This document shows, one piece after another, positions 47,324 through 56,176 of a stretch of 64,000 nt of DNA. The translations under genes and the position numbers were made by a program. This DNA is from Thalassomonas sp. RHCl1 (GTDB taxonomy: Bacteria; Pseudomonadota; Gammaproteobacteria; Enterobacterales; Alteromonadaceae), in contig NZ_CANDNZ010000018.1 in NCBI RefSeq assembly GCF_947387555.1, positions 1 through 64,000 on the forward strand, given 5' to 3'. Position 1 is the first letter of the stretch, and each line of letters begins with the position of its first letter. The notes under the pieces were generated by a model. That model ran no database searches. It saw only the letters and a list, made by a program, of their open reading frames with translations, and was not told where the DNA came from.

Positions 47324-48361
47324 TTAATGCTTGGTATTCATCTCGTATACTACTTTACCTATCTCTTCTCCGCCAAGCCCTCCAGCCAATCCTCCAGCAT
47401 AACCTCCACCAGCACCAACAACTAAAGCACACCAAAACATGCTTGTACCACCCGTTGGTAAACTGAACACTAAAGAACAAGCACCCACAGTAGCTACATA
47501 ACCAAGCCCTATTCCACCTAACACATTACCTACCGCTTTTCCGGTTTCATTGTATTTGGTTTGGCGGCACTTTACATCTTCACCAGCTGTACAAGCTTTC
47601 CGAATATTGATGCTGGCATCCAGTCCCGTCAATGCCATGCCAACATAACCAACACGTTTCAAGTTCTGTGACATCTTTGCGATGGCCTCATAATTTCTCG
47701 CAAAGTTAGGTATGGTTTCGGCAATACCCCCTAATTTTTTCCACTGGCGAATCGTACTTTTAGAGCTAAGCCCGAGATTAGAACGGATATCACCGGCAAC
47801 TATTCTGCCACTAATTTCGGGTTGAACTAATCGGCCTAAAGCAGCATCTAGCCGATTAAAATGTGTTCTACGACGTTGAAAGAATATCTGATTATTTAAA
47901 TTTCCCTGTCGGTTATAACTGGTAACATAAGTTTCTTCTATATCTTCCAAAATGGCTTTCACCTGCTCTACATGAGCAGACCATGATGTATTGGCCACTC
48001 CGAGCAATAACCCGGAATAAGTTCCGATACTAGAGAGCAGATCATAGCGTTTTGCCAATATTTCTCGTTCTGATGCATCAAGCTTCAGTAGGGTAAGATC
48101 AACTTGCTTGGCAAGGGTTAAAAACTCTTGCTCTTCTATCGTGCATTGAGTGGCATCCGCAGGAGAAAGCAGTACCACCTGCCCAGGCCATACAGTGTCA
48201 TTTTTTATGTGAGAGTTAACCAGCTTAAAATGCTCGTAAACTAATGGCTCAGGAAAGTTATAGAGAATCATAATCAGTTGATCCACCGGCATTGATTTCT
48301 CAACGATATGAATAGCGTATTCTTCAGGTATAGGCGTAGGATCCAGGTTTGCAGTAGTCAT
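47324..48361 (-). CDS. LysM-like / glycine-zipper protein, candidate pore-forming toxin
   Basis: 345 residues. The N-terminal 60 residues end with the pattern LVNSHIKNDTVWPGQVVLLS, like the end of a LysM module. The middle is helical and charged. The C-terminal 80 residues hold Gly-rich hydrophobic segments (VGNVLGGIGLGYVATVGA, GAGGGYAGGLAGGLGGEEIG), the glycine-zipper style of membrane-inserting effectors. Two small membrane-protein genes follow at once. A ribosome site AAAGGA precedes the ATG. No secretion machinery is in the window. It could equally be a phage- or type VI-type effector; not proven. Confidence 0.65.
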   Translation of the reverse strand: MTTANLDPTPIPEEYAIHIVEKSMPVDQLIMILYNFPEPLVYEHFKLVNSHIKNDTVWPGQVVLLSPADATQCTIEEQEFLTLAKQVDLTLLKLDASEREILAKRYDLLSSIGTYSGLLLGVANTSWSAHVEQVKAILEDIEETYVTSYNRQGNLNNQIFFQRRRTHFNRLDAALGRLVQPEISGRIVAGDIRSNLGLSSKSTIRQWKKLGGIAETIPNFARNYEAIAKMSQNLKRVGYVGMALTGLDASINIRKACTAGEDVKCRQTKYNETGKAVGNVLGGIGLGYVATVGACSLVFSLPTGGTSMFWCALVVGAGGGYAGGLAGGLGGEEIGKVVYEMNTKH

Positions 48362-48942
48362 TTTTCATTCCTTTGATTTCTGACTTCAAGCATTGTGACA
48401 TAGCTAGCAATGCAGCTATTAAAGAATAGAGTATAAATGAGCTATTGGTTAGGGGAGGAATTAATTAGCTAGAGTTGACATTGAATTGACTCATAATAAA
48501 TGTAACCGAGTTATCGGGAGCTGTATTATGAACCCAAAAGAACAAAAAGTTACTTGATCGCCACCAAGCATTAATGTGAGGCATCCACAAATTGATATCC
48601 CTTAATTTCGATATGGGGCCATAAATAAACTTTACAATTTATTAGAAAATATATGGCGAAATTTGTATAGCTAATGTCCGTAATGCACTACCCGGACTTT
48701 ACGGCTATATCGAGATTTAGTGATAAAACTGTCTGATGGAGTAAGAGCCAAAACAGTTTAGGTTGAGGTATACAATAAAGTCAAAATCGATACATTTAAC
48801 AATGATTATGAACATTAATCATTGTTGCAATTTTACTTAATGTACAATAACTAATACTCCTGCACATTAGTCATTTAATGACTTTAAGCTTTATCTTATT
48901 CGAAAGAGATTCTGAGCACACCTCCTCCAATACTACATATAA
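48362..48942. other. AT-rich non-coding region with palindromes upstream of hipBA
   Basis: No gene is supported between the two divergent units. The region holds a perfect 11-bp inverted repeat with a 7-nt spacer (48798-48826), an AGTCATT/AATGACT palindrome (48869-48883) and a nine-codon frame at about 48528 that stops early. It may be the scar of a lost gene or hold operators. Confidence 0.45.
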
Positions 48943-49062
48943 AATCCTAATAAAGGAGGATTTTAATAACTAGCCTTTTAACACTTAACAATAATCCTCT
49001 TATAATAGGATTATTGTTATATATGAAAATATTGGATATATTAATCCTAGTTAATTAGGATT
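48943..49062. promoter_or_regulatory. hipBA promoter with three operators spaced 50 bp apart
   Basis: Three sites of the form AATCC-N10-GGATT start at 48943, 48993 and 49043, exactly 50 bp apart. E. coli HipB binds TATCC-N8-GGATA, which is close in kind. The promoter TTAACA (48978-48983), 17-bp spacer, TATAAT (49001-49006) lies between the first and third. Operator 2 covers the -10 box; operator 3 covers the AGGA ribosome site before the hipB ATG at 49070. Confidence 0.8.
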
Positions 49063-49069
49063 TAAGTTG

Positions 49070-49357
49070 ATGGCCAAACGAGTTATACCAACAGAAGCAC
49101 CGGACTCTTCCCTTCCCATAAATATGGAACGTTTGGGAGAATTTGTGCGCTTCAAAAGAACCTCCTTAGACTTATCCATTGAAAATGCAGCAAGTCTCTG
49201 TGGGGTATCAAAACAGGCTTTTCATAACCTTGAGTTGGGGCTGGAAAGTGTAAAGTTGGCGACTGTATTTAAAATCCTTAATAACCTGGGCATCAGTCTT
49301 TGGTTTGATAATAAAGTGGCAGAGAACACTCAGGAAGATAATGATGACTGGCTCTGA
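49070..49357 (+). CDS. hipB: HipB-like antitoxin and repressor
   Basis: 95 residues from the ATG at 49070; the frame opens one codon earlier at a TTG. The XRE domain is in the middle (LGEFVRFKRTSLDLSIENAA, SLCGVSKQAFHNLELGLESV). The C-terminus is acidic. It neutralises HipA and represses the operon through the operators just upstream. It overlaps hipA by 17 bp, or 14 if the second ATG is used. Confidence 0.9.
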   Translation: MAKRVIPTEAPDSSLPINMERLGEFVRFKRTSLDLSIENAASLCGVSKQAFHNLELGLESVKLATVFKILNNLGISLWFDNKVAENTQEDNDDWL

Positions 49358-50669
49358 TTCATTACCCAAACTTTCGGTATATAGTCAATCAGAAAAAGTC
49401 GGTGACTTAGTGTTCTCTGAACCTGGCTTATGTACATTTATCTACTCTGAATATTGGAGAGAACACAGATTTCCGATATCTCCTGCTATCCCATTTAATG
49501 AAGACTACGCACCGAAAACTATCGCTAATTTTTTGAAAAACCTTTTTCCCGAAGGCGATGCTTTTGACACCTTACTGCATAGCCAAAATATATCTCAAAA
49601 AAATCTCTATGCCATATTGAAAACTATAGGCATGGATACTGCGGGAATTTTGTCTTTTTTCCCCGATGAATATAAAGCAGAACAAACCCAACTAAGAGAA
49701 GTAACAGCAGAAGAACTAATAAAAAAGCTGTCATCGGGTGATATCCAGGAATTAACTACATGGGATGGAAAATATCGCTTATCCGTTGCCGGGGTCCAAA
49801 ATAAACTCAATGTATATATAGATCCGGCAAACAAATTTATGCTTGCCGATGGTAAATATTCAAGCACTCATATATTAAAGTTTGCCTCTGACAAATATAA
49901 AACCATCGTTATCAATGAATTATTTTGCATGTCACTAGCGCGCGAAGCAGGGTTGAAAGTTGCAAACGTATCCTTTAAAAAATTTGGGGAACACAGCGCC
50001 CTGGTTGTTGAAAGGTTTGACAGAAAAAGAACAACTGACGGCGTAGAAAAACGCCATATTATAGATGCCTGCCAGGCATTGGATCTACCACCTGAATTTA
50101 AATACGAACAACAATTCGGTAGCGGCCGTGATGTTCAACATTTAAGAGACGGCGTAAGCTTTAACAAGCTCTTTTCATTCGCACAGCACTGCGCTATTCC
50201 TGCAGCAGTAACCCGGCATTTGGTTGATTGGCTTATATTTAATCTAATTATTGGTAATAGCGATGCACATGGCAAAAATATGAGCTTTTATCTTGGAAAA
50301 AGCGGAATAACAATAGCCCCACTTTATGACTTGGTATCAATAACTTATGAAGCATCAAAAAATAACAAGCTCGATACCTCATTGGCTATGGCTATCGGTG
50401 ATAATTTTGATATTCATACAATTACCGCTTACGATTTATTAACGCTGGCCGATGAAACAGGTATTCCGTTTAACTTTTTAAAAAAACGCATAGATAAGTT
50501 AACAACCTTTGTTTTAAAAAGAGTTGAACAACTCAATTTCGATAATTATGAGCTAAGCGAACAGCATACCTCGGTTATAGAAGAACTAAAGTTGATAGTA
50601 ATTCAACAAGCCAACAGGCTTTTAAGTGAATCACGAATTATGGACGCTGTTGCAAAAGAAGCTTTTTAG
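49341..50669 (+). CDS. hipA: HipA-like serine/threonine kinase toxin
   Basis: 442 residues from the ATG at 49341, with GGAAG 5 nt upstream. The HipA N-terminal domain covers about 10-110. The kinase part has GVQNKLNVYI, VVERFDRKR and the catalytic IIGNSDAHGKNMSFYL, and then PLYDLVSITY. In E. coli HipA phosphorylates glutamyl-tRNA synthetase and causes persistence; the target here is unknown. All key residues appear intact, so the toxin is likely active. It is translationally coupled to hipB. Confidence 0.93.
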   Translation: MMTGSDSLPKLSVYSQSEKVGDLVFSEPGLCTFIYSEYWREHRFPISPAIPFNEDYAPKTIANFLKNLFPEGDAFDTLLHSQNISQKNLYAILKTIGMDTAGILSFFPDEYKAEQTQLREVTAEELIKKLSSGDIQELTTWDGKYRLSVAGVQNKLNVYIDPANKFMLADGKYSSTHILKFASDKYKTIVINELFCMSLAREAGLKVANVSFKKFGEHSALVVERFDRKRTTDGVEKRHIIDACQALDLPPEFKYEQQFGSGRDVQHLRDGVSFNKLFSFAQHCAIPAAVTRHLVDWLIFNLIIGNSDAHGKNMSFYLGKSGITIAPLYDLVSITYEASKNNKLDTSLAMAIGDNFDIHTITAYDLLTLADETGIPFNFLKKRIDKLTTFVLKRVEQLNFDNYELSEQHTSVIEELKLIVIQQANRLLSESRIMDAVAKEAF

Positions 50670-50913
50670 CATTTACCTGATGATATTCCTGTTTAATCGT
50701 GAGCGCCCGGCAAAACAGCAACTCCCCCTGCTGCTTTTTACTTCTGATAAGGTGTTCATTTATCAAACAGATATGCTTTAATAGTACCAGCGCCTGCACA
50801 GCTTTATACTTTTACGGATAAGAGAAAAGCAAGCAATCAAAATTGAGCGACTATACTAAGCAAAAACACAAAACTGCTCATAATTGCTAACTCAGCTTGA
50901 AAAGGATTTTAAA

Positions 50914-51897
50914 ATGAGTGAAATTGTCCTCACCAACCAATTACTGGGCCGCCAGGCCTTTAAAGATCAATGCGGTATAGAGCTGAACCAACTCAGGGAT
51001 ATTCATGGCCGTACACCTGAATATGCTATAGGTAATACGCCTTATCTGTTGGAGCCTCCTTCCCCTCATCAGTCTGCCGCCGGTTTAAGTGCCCTGAACC
51101 AGCTTGCACCTATGTATATTTCCCGGGATCTTGCCAACCTTTCACTGTCTTTTGGCAGTGAGAATGTTTTGGCCCTGGCTGAAATAAGAAAAAAGCTATA
51201 CGAGTTTGGGGTTGGCTCTATCGGCGCTGCCACCAGCTTTCATGGTAACAATGCCAGCGCTTTCCTCAAAGCAGTACAAAAATACCAAGATGCCTTAATG
51301 CAATACCGGGTTGCTATAGAAGCCAAGTCTCCCCATAGGCTAGCCGCAGAGCAAAAAGTCAATCATGCCTATAAAGAGTTACAAACGAAGTTTCAGTATG
51401 AAATGGAGTCGGTAACGGCTCAGGTAAAATCTCGGCGCGGTACAGCACTCAGTAATATTGAAAGAGGGAAAAATATAGCCAGAAGCAGCCGAAATGTCAC
51501 TAAACTGGATGTTACCAGCCAAGCACAAGCAAGTGAGCTAGTCCAGCTTACTAAATACACCAAGTTCTTAGGTAATGGCCTGGCGGTGATCGACTTTACC
51601 AGCCGTGTAGGCAATATTCAAAATACCCACAGAGCTGGCGGTAACTGGCACCGTCAACTTTTTATTGAATCAAGTGCTTTTACAATAAGTGCTATAGCAG
51701 GCACAGTAACAATAAATGCGGGAGTTCATGGGCTAAGTTTATTACTAGCAGCAACTCCGATAGGTTGGGTCGGATTAGTAATTGGCGGGGCTTTTGTTGT
51801 TGGTGCTGCCGCCGGAGCTTCTATGTATGGCAACTACAAGCTTACCAATAACAGTGGTAAATACTATGATGAAATAATGGCTTGGATTAACAAATAA
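50914..51897 (+). CDS. glycine-zipper protein, candidate pore-forming toxin
   Basis: 327 residues from the ATG at 50914, which has AAAGGA 8 nt upstream (the frame opens at 50884). A helical region with coiled-coil character covers about 90-200 (ALMQYRVAIEAKSPHRLAAE). The C-terminus has Ala/Gly-rich hydrophobic helices (IAGTVTINAGVHGLSLLLAA, WVGLVIGGAFVVGAAAGASM). The next gene starts within its stop codon (TAATG) and encodes a small membrane protein. This toxin-then-immunity layout repeats the unit at 46.5-48.4 kb in opposite orientation. Family unknown. Confidence 0.65.
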   Translation: MSEIVLTNQLLGRQAFKDQCGIELNQLRDIHGRTPEYAIGNTPYLLEPPSPHQSAAGLSALNQLAPMYISRDLANLSLSFGSENVLALAEIRKKLYEFGVGSIGAATSFHGNNASAFLKAVQKYQDALMQYRVAIEAKSPHRLAAEQKVNHAYKELQTKFQYEMESVTAQVKSRRGTALSNIERGKNIARSSRNVTKLDVTSQAQASELVQLTKYTKFLGNGLAVIDFTSRVGNIQNTHRAGGNWHRQLFIESSAFTISAIAGTVTINAGVHGLSLLLAATPIGWVGLVIGGAFVVGAAAGASMYGNYKLTNNSGKYYDEIMAWINK

Positions 51898-52271
51898 TGA
51901 GTTACTCGACATTAATATTCGTTTTTATTCTTTGCTGTACAATAATATCCTGGCTTCTTTTCGTCCTCTTTGGCCAACTAACAGTAAGAAAACTAAGAAA
52001 AAACCCGAAAACAATGCATAAGTTGGGTATGGAATTGGTCAGCGGCTGGGACATTATCAATGTTGCCCAGTCAATTGCTCTACCGAGTTACCTAATAAGA
52101 AAGTTTAGAAAAACACAGATGTCTTTTTTTTACAGCGATGCCGATTTAATTATTCAACATACCAGTAAATTTGATCGCATTTTAGCAAGGGTATTTTATT
52201 GGACATTCGCAATAACAGGCATACTAATACTGGTTTGGTTAGCGTTAATGGCAACAGGCGTGCTGGAATAA
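51897..52271 (+). CDS. small membrane protein, candidate immunity protein
   Basis: 124 residues with an N-terminal helix (LIFVFILCCTIISWLLFVLF) and a C-terminal helix (WTFAITGILILVWLALMATG) around a basic cytoplasmic loop. It overlaps the stop of the candidate toxin gene by 1 bp and is therefore translationally coupled. No family is recognised. Confidence 0.7.
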   Translation: MSYSTLIFVFILCCTIISWLLFVLFGQLTVRKLRKNPKTMHKLGMELVSGWDIINVAQSIALPSYLIRKFRKTQMSFFYSDADLIIQHTSKFDRILARVFYWTFAITGILILVWLALMATGVLE

Positions 52272-52377
52272 CTTAGCCATGCTTTGCCTGGAAGAGTAGC
52301 TGGATTGGCAGCAATACCAATCGACGAAAGCTCGCTATATTTCAAGCACTTAATGGCAGATCGACCATGATGATTAA

Positions 52378-52839
52378 CTACTCATCTATTATTTCAAAAT
52401 CGTTTTGCCAACGGCAAATGCTATAGTCGCAATGGGGATTATTGGGATCTTGCTTATTGGCAAACATAAATGCAACACATGGATTGTTTAAATCCGCATT
52501 TAGCTAAGCCAGCTTTTTATTGTAGGCTTCTATTGGTTGGATACCGGGCAAGAAAGTGCTCCAGAGTTCATAAAACTTATTTTGATAATTAATGCCTATA
52601 ACCTGCTTGGTAAATTGCTCGGCAAAGTTCCAGCTTGGGGCTTTAGTTCTTACATTAACCGCAGGCATGCTAAAACATCCCTGTTCGTCGGTGAAGGTTG
52701 TATCGAAACGTTTTTTTTCGTCGATATAATACAGCTCACGTTCAATTTTTACTCCAACCAGGGGCTTACCGTTTAATAATATTTTGCCTGCTATTTCAGG
52801 CGACAGGTGGGCATCATACTTTTTGAATAAGCTAAACAT
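52378..52839 (-). pseudogene. DUF6795-like protein, copy 1, interrupted by an in-frame stop
   Basis: The frame from 52839 reads 111 codons to a TAG at 52504-52506. The same frame then continues for 41 codons to 52378. That second part reads LNADLNNPCVAFMF and NPNNPHCDYSICRWQNDFE, which matches the C-terminus of copy 2. The stop replaces a Gln in copy 2 (LAQLNADL versus LA-stop-LNADL), so one CAG to TAG change explains it. The N-terminal FKKYDAHLSPEIAGKILLNG and DEQGCFSMPAV resemble the DUF6795 (carboxypeptidase-regulatory-like) family. Could be stop read-through or a true pseudogene. Confidence 0.7.
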
Positions 52840-52851
52840 TGAAATTCTTAC

Positions 52852-53326
52852 CTATGTTTCTTCAACCGTTCTGAAAATTTCAAAGTCTTCAGGCCAGCGG
52901 CAAATACTGCGGGCACAATGCGGATTGTTGGGGTTGTGTTTATTCATAAAAGTAAAAACAACACATGGGTTAGCCAGGTCCGCATTTAACTGGGCCAGCT
53001 TTTGGTTATAGCTTTCAACTGGTTCTATTCCCGCTAAGACGGTGCTCCAGAGTACATGAAATTTTTTTTGATACTCAATGCCGATAATTTGTTTTGTTCT
53101 TTGCTCGGCAAAAACCCAACCGGGAGCTTTAGATCGTATGTTGACCGCTGGCATGTTAAAACAGCCTTGTTCATCTGTTAAAGTGCTGTCGATACGTTTT
53201 TTTTTCATCGATGTAACACAGCTCACGCTCAACTTTTACCCCTGCAAGGGGCTGGCCGTTTAACAATATTTTTCCTGAGACTTCAGGCGATAGGTGTGCA
53301 TCATATTTTTTAAAGAAGCCAAACAT
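52852..53326 (-). pseudogene. DUF6795-like protein, copy 2, frameshifted in an A9 tract
   Basis: The ATG at 53326 (AGGGAAA upstream) opens MFGFFKKYDAHLSPEVSGKI, close to copy 1. The frame is lost after DEKK, where this copy has nine A on the minus strand (53202-53210) and copy 1 has eight. Removing one A restores DEKKRIDSTLTDEQGCF and an open frame to 52852, 157 codons in all. The gene lies 12 bp upstream of copy 1 on the same strand. Homopolymer phase variation, slippage, true decay or a sequencing error could explain it. Confidence 0.7.
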
Positions 53327-53592
53327 TGCTTTCCCTGCATGTATTGAAAATAGATAAAGTAATGACCTTCTTGCCGAAAGCAAAAGCAGCTTATGCTAAG
53401 CCGAAGGGCAGTCACAATAGCCTGTCTTTTCACGGGTTATAACATAGCGGCAGATTGTGAAATACTTCTGGGATACCTGCAACATTAACCATCATACGAC
53501 ACGTATGTTCAAAAAACCAACAAAGCAAGCCTCTAACCGGCTGCTATTTACGCTGAGCTTTTCTCTGGCTGGTTAACGTTTTGGCAATGCCG

Positions 53593-54471
53593 CTATCTGG
53601 CGGAGTTTTCGTTGCTTTCCTGGTCAAATTCCATGCTGTCACAGTAATTTATTACATCCTCGAGAATAAACTGCCTACGCTCAGTCAGGTGAAACAAGTC
53701 ATTAATCAGCCGGATCACAAAATCCTTGGACTGCACTATCTGATTAAAGCGTTTTCGCGCCTCGGAGGCTGGTAAATCAAGGTCTAATTTCTTTCTTAAT
53801 GCGCTTTTGGAAAGCCCTTCTTTTCTTGCCTGTTCCGGGTTGGTCAGCACCAGCAATGCACCGCGAACCGCTTCAAGGTTATCGTATTCTGAATGCACCT
53901 TGATGGCTAAAGTTGAGCCGCTGATATCCGCTTTATTGACAATAAAATTCCGATACAGGGCACTTAGGTCTTGTTCCATTTCCCCTAAGCTTATCGCCCG
54001 GTCATAACCATAATAAAAGGCATATGGGGTTTTGCTGTATTGCTCAAGATGCCGGGTAAGTTCAAAGGAGTGGCAGGCGGCAGCGATCACGGTCAACTGG
54101 CCTCGGGCGGTATAAATCACTTTTTCAAACAAGTCGATTAACTTGAGCCAAGGCACAAAGCTGCCGTCTGTGCATTTTAGCCCTTTGTCTTTGCTGCCGT
54201 GGCCCAGCAGGTGGATCAAGGGCAGCTGGCCCATTTCTGCATCTATAATCACCTTAAGAAAAGCGTCATAACACTGCTCGATATTATTGATAACAAAGGT
54301 TTCAATTATTTCTGACGGCGACCTTCCCTTGGCTGACGAGTAGTTGGCGGCAATCACCATATCCTCCTGCAGCCGCCGCACCACGCCGCTTTCGCTTTCA
54401 TCGAGAAAGTTAAACACATAAATTTTGCTTGCCGGGCTTGCAAAGGGCTTTCTTAATTTCAGCTTACTCAT
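53593..54471 (-). CDS. caspase/CHAT-like cysteine peptidase
   Basis: 292 residues, cytoplasmic. A His at about residue 91 in LIHLLGHGSKDKG and a Cys at about 133 in TVIAAACHSFEL form the His-Gly and Cys dyad of the caspase-like clan CD. The N-terminus holds VFNFLDESESGVVRRLQED. The last 90 residues are helical and contain KEGLSKSALRKKLDLDLPAS. It is divergent from the RES gene and upstream, on the same strand, of the two broken DUF6795-like genes. Caspase-like peptidases in such islands often execute cell death on phage attack; that role here is inference. Confidence 0.72.
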   Translation of the reverse strand: MSKLKLRKPFASPASKIYVFNFLDESESGVVRRLQEDMVIAANYSSAKGRSPSEIIETFVINNIEQCYDAFLKVIIDAEMGQLPLIHLLGHGSKDKGLKCTDGSFVPWLKLIDLFEKVIYTARGQLTVIAAACHSFELTRHLEQYSKTPYAFYYGYDRAISLGEMEQDLSALYRNFIVNKADISGSTLAIKVHSEYDNLEAVRGALLVLTNPEQARKEGLSKSALRKKLDLDLPASEARKRFNQIVQSKDFVIRLINDLFHLTERRQFILEDVINYCDSMEFDQESNENSAR

Positions 54472-54694
54472 AAAAACAGATACTCTTTTGTTTTTGCACT
54501 ACAGATGTTGTTATCACCTCAGCTATCAATGAGGCTATTTGCAATAAAAACAAGAATAAGGAGCTAAATATAACGAAAGTCCAAAACGGGTTTGCTTATC
54601 ACAGGGCATTTGATGATAATTCCCCTGCCCTGGCAAATACAGCCTATCAGCATTTAACAGCAGGGTAAATTTAAGGAATTTCAAGAGCACAGCC

Positions 54695-55369
54695 ATGAGT
54701 CAGACAGGGAAGCAGCAAGCAAGGGATAATTTTGATGCCAAAGCGCTCACCGCCTTGGTGACGTCTCTAGCGCCCGGCAAACTAAAAACAGCTGAAATGG
54801 CCGTCACCTACCGGGTCCAGCAACAGTTTTACAACCAGCAAAAAAGTGCTGCATTAAGTCTGTTTTGCCCCGAGAACGAACAGCAAAAAGGCCGCTGGAA
54901 TGGCCGTCAGCAAGACTTTGGCATGACCTATCTTGCCAACAGCCCCAAAGGCGCCTTTGCCGAAGCATTTTCCCATGTTACGCCCGACCCCAAAGAGGAA
55001 AGGTTTTTTGACAGCCAGATGCTGACGCCGCGGGAAATCAGCAAGGTGGTTTTTACCGGGCCGTTAACCCTAATCGATGTACGCGCTTTACTGCCCCAGC
55101 TCAAACTCAGCGCCCAGGACATTGAGGGTGATGATGTTTATCATATCACCCAACCCCTGGCAGATGCCCTTTACCAGAACTTTTCCGGGTATTGCCACGG
55201 CATCCTTTATTCTTCCCGCTGGTCGGGAGATTTGCTCGACTGCGCCGCGATCTGGTCTCATCCAGCTATCGAGCAAACAGAACAAACGCCCCTTGATGAC
55301 TTTGAGTACCAGGGATATGATAGCTATGAAATACTGTGCGAACAGCTTAATTTTGCTTTTACCGGTTAA
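54695..55369 (+). CDS. RES domain toxin (NAD+-degrading type)
   Basis: 224 residues. The RES pattern is visible: Arg in VTYRVQQQFYN, the GMTYLANSPKGAFAEAFSHV segment with its Glu, and Ser in GILYSSRWSGDLLDC. RES toxins deplete NAD+ in the cell and are paired with Xre/MbcA-type antitoxins. The candidate antitoxin is the next gene but faces it from the minus strand, 40 bp away, instead of lying upstream in tandem. No ribosome site stronger than GGAATTT is seen near the ATG. Confidence 0.8.
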   Translation: MSQTGKQQARDNFDAKALTALVTSLAPGKLKTAEMAVTYRVQQQFYNQQKSAALSLFCPENEQQKGRWNGRQQDFGMTYLANSPKGAFAEAFSHVTPDPKEERFFDSQMLTPREISKVVFTGPLTLIDVRALLPQLKLSAQDIEGDDVYHITQPLADALYQNFSGYCHGILYSSRWSGDLLDCAAIWSHPAIEQTEQTPLDDFEYQGYDSYEILCEQLNFAFTG

Positions 55370-55409
55370 TACAAGCCGTAAAAATAACGGGGAATATCAC
55401 ACTTAGGGA

Positions 55410-56015
55410 TTAATAACCCGGCTGCCCTACCCGGCTGGCGTACTTGATAACTTGTTGAACGGCTTCTTTATTAGGATTTTTTTGCAGGAAGTTACGGGGA
55501 GATAAGTTGTCCAGGCCGCCGTGTTGGTTTAACCAGAAGGTACACATCATCGACGGCCCTACTTGCTGTGCCTGCAGCGCTAAATTAACCGTGTCCAGGC
55601 CAAAGATTTCAGCGCCGGTTTTATCGTCTAACTGAAATACCGGTATGCGCGGGGTGGAGCCTTCGTTGATGGCGATTAAACTGCCTTTTTTGATCTTGCC
55701 GCTGATGTGTTGCCTGCTGACCCCGGCAAGTTCCGCGTATTTGGTTTGGGTGACGGTGCCGCCATAAGTGCCTAAAAAACTGATAAACTTTTTTTGCCCT
55801 TCCCGCTGCATTTCCAGGCGTTTTATCAGTTTGTCGTTTTTATAGGTACTACGGGTATGAATAGACAACAACTGTTCAAGCAACTGCTGGTCGGTCAGGG
55901 TGGAGGCATCGTTGACATTGATGTCTAACACATTATCGCTTTCTAAATGATGTAAGATGTTTTCTACCCGTTTATATAAAAAAGCATTATCTGCTTTCAG
56001 CGCCAAGTTACTCAT
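55410..56015 (-). CDS. Xre/MbcA/ParS-like antitoxin candidate
   Basis: 201 residues, about 60 longer than many Xre-type antitoxins. A HTH lies near 90-125 (TVTQTKYAELAGVSRQHISG, KIKKGSLIAI). The C-terminal part (FWLNQHGGLDNLSPRNFLQK, EAVQQVIKYASRVG) fits the toxin-binding MbcA/ParS/Xre domain. It is convergent with the RES gene, an arrangement that separates their promoters. AT-rich sequence with repeated AGTAAA-like motifs upstream of its start may be its operator. Assignment as the RES partner is an inference. Confidence 0.7.
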   Translation of the reverse strand: MSNLALKADNAFLYKRVENILHHLESDNVLDINVNDASTLTDQQLLEQLLSIHTRSTYKNDKLIKRLEMQREGQKKFISFLGTYGGTVTQTKYAELAGVSRQHISGKIKKGSLIAINEGSTPRIPVFQLDDKTGAEIFGLDTVNLALQAQQVGPSMMCTFWLNQHGGLDNLSPRNFLQKNPNKEAVQQVIKYASRVGQPGY

Positions 56016-56176
56016 ACCACCACCTTTACGTATTTTACAACTACATATTAGTAAAAAAAGTAAACTTTGTATATTAATAATACACTAAAAACGAAAAATT
56101 GTTGCCGCTATGGTTAAGCTGGCCGAACCGATCAGCGCTGTGTCTTTGGCAAAACAAACGGGGGCATCGACAGCCG

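Noticed and set aside
36300-56000. Complete prophage or integrative element
   Set aside because: The region is accessory and has an excisionase-like protein, but no integrase, att duplication, tRNA edge or structural phage gene was found.
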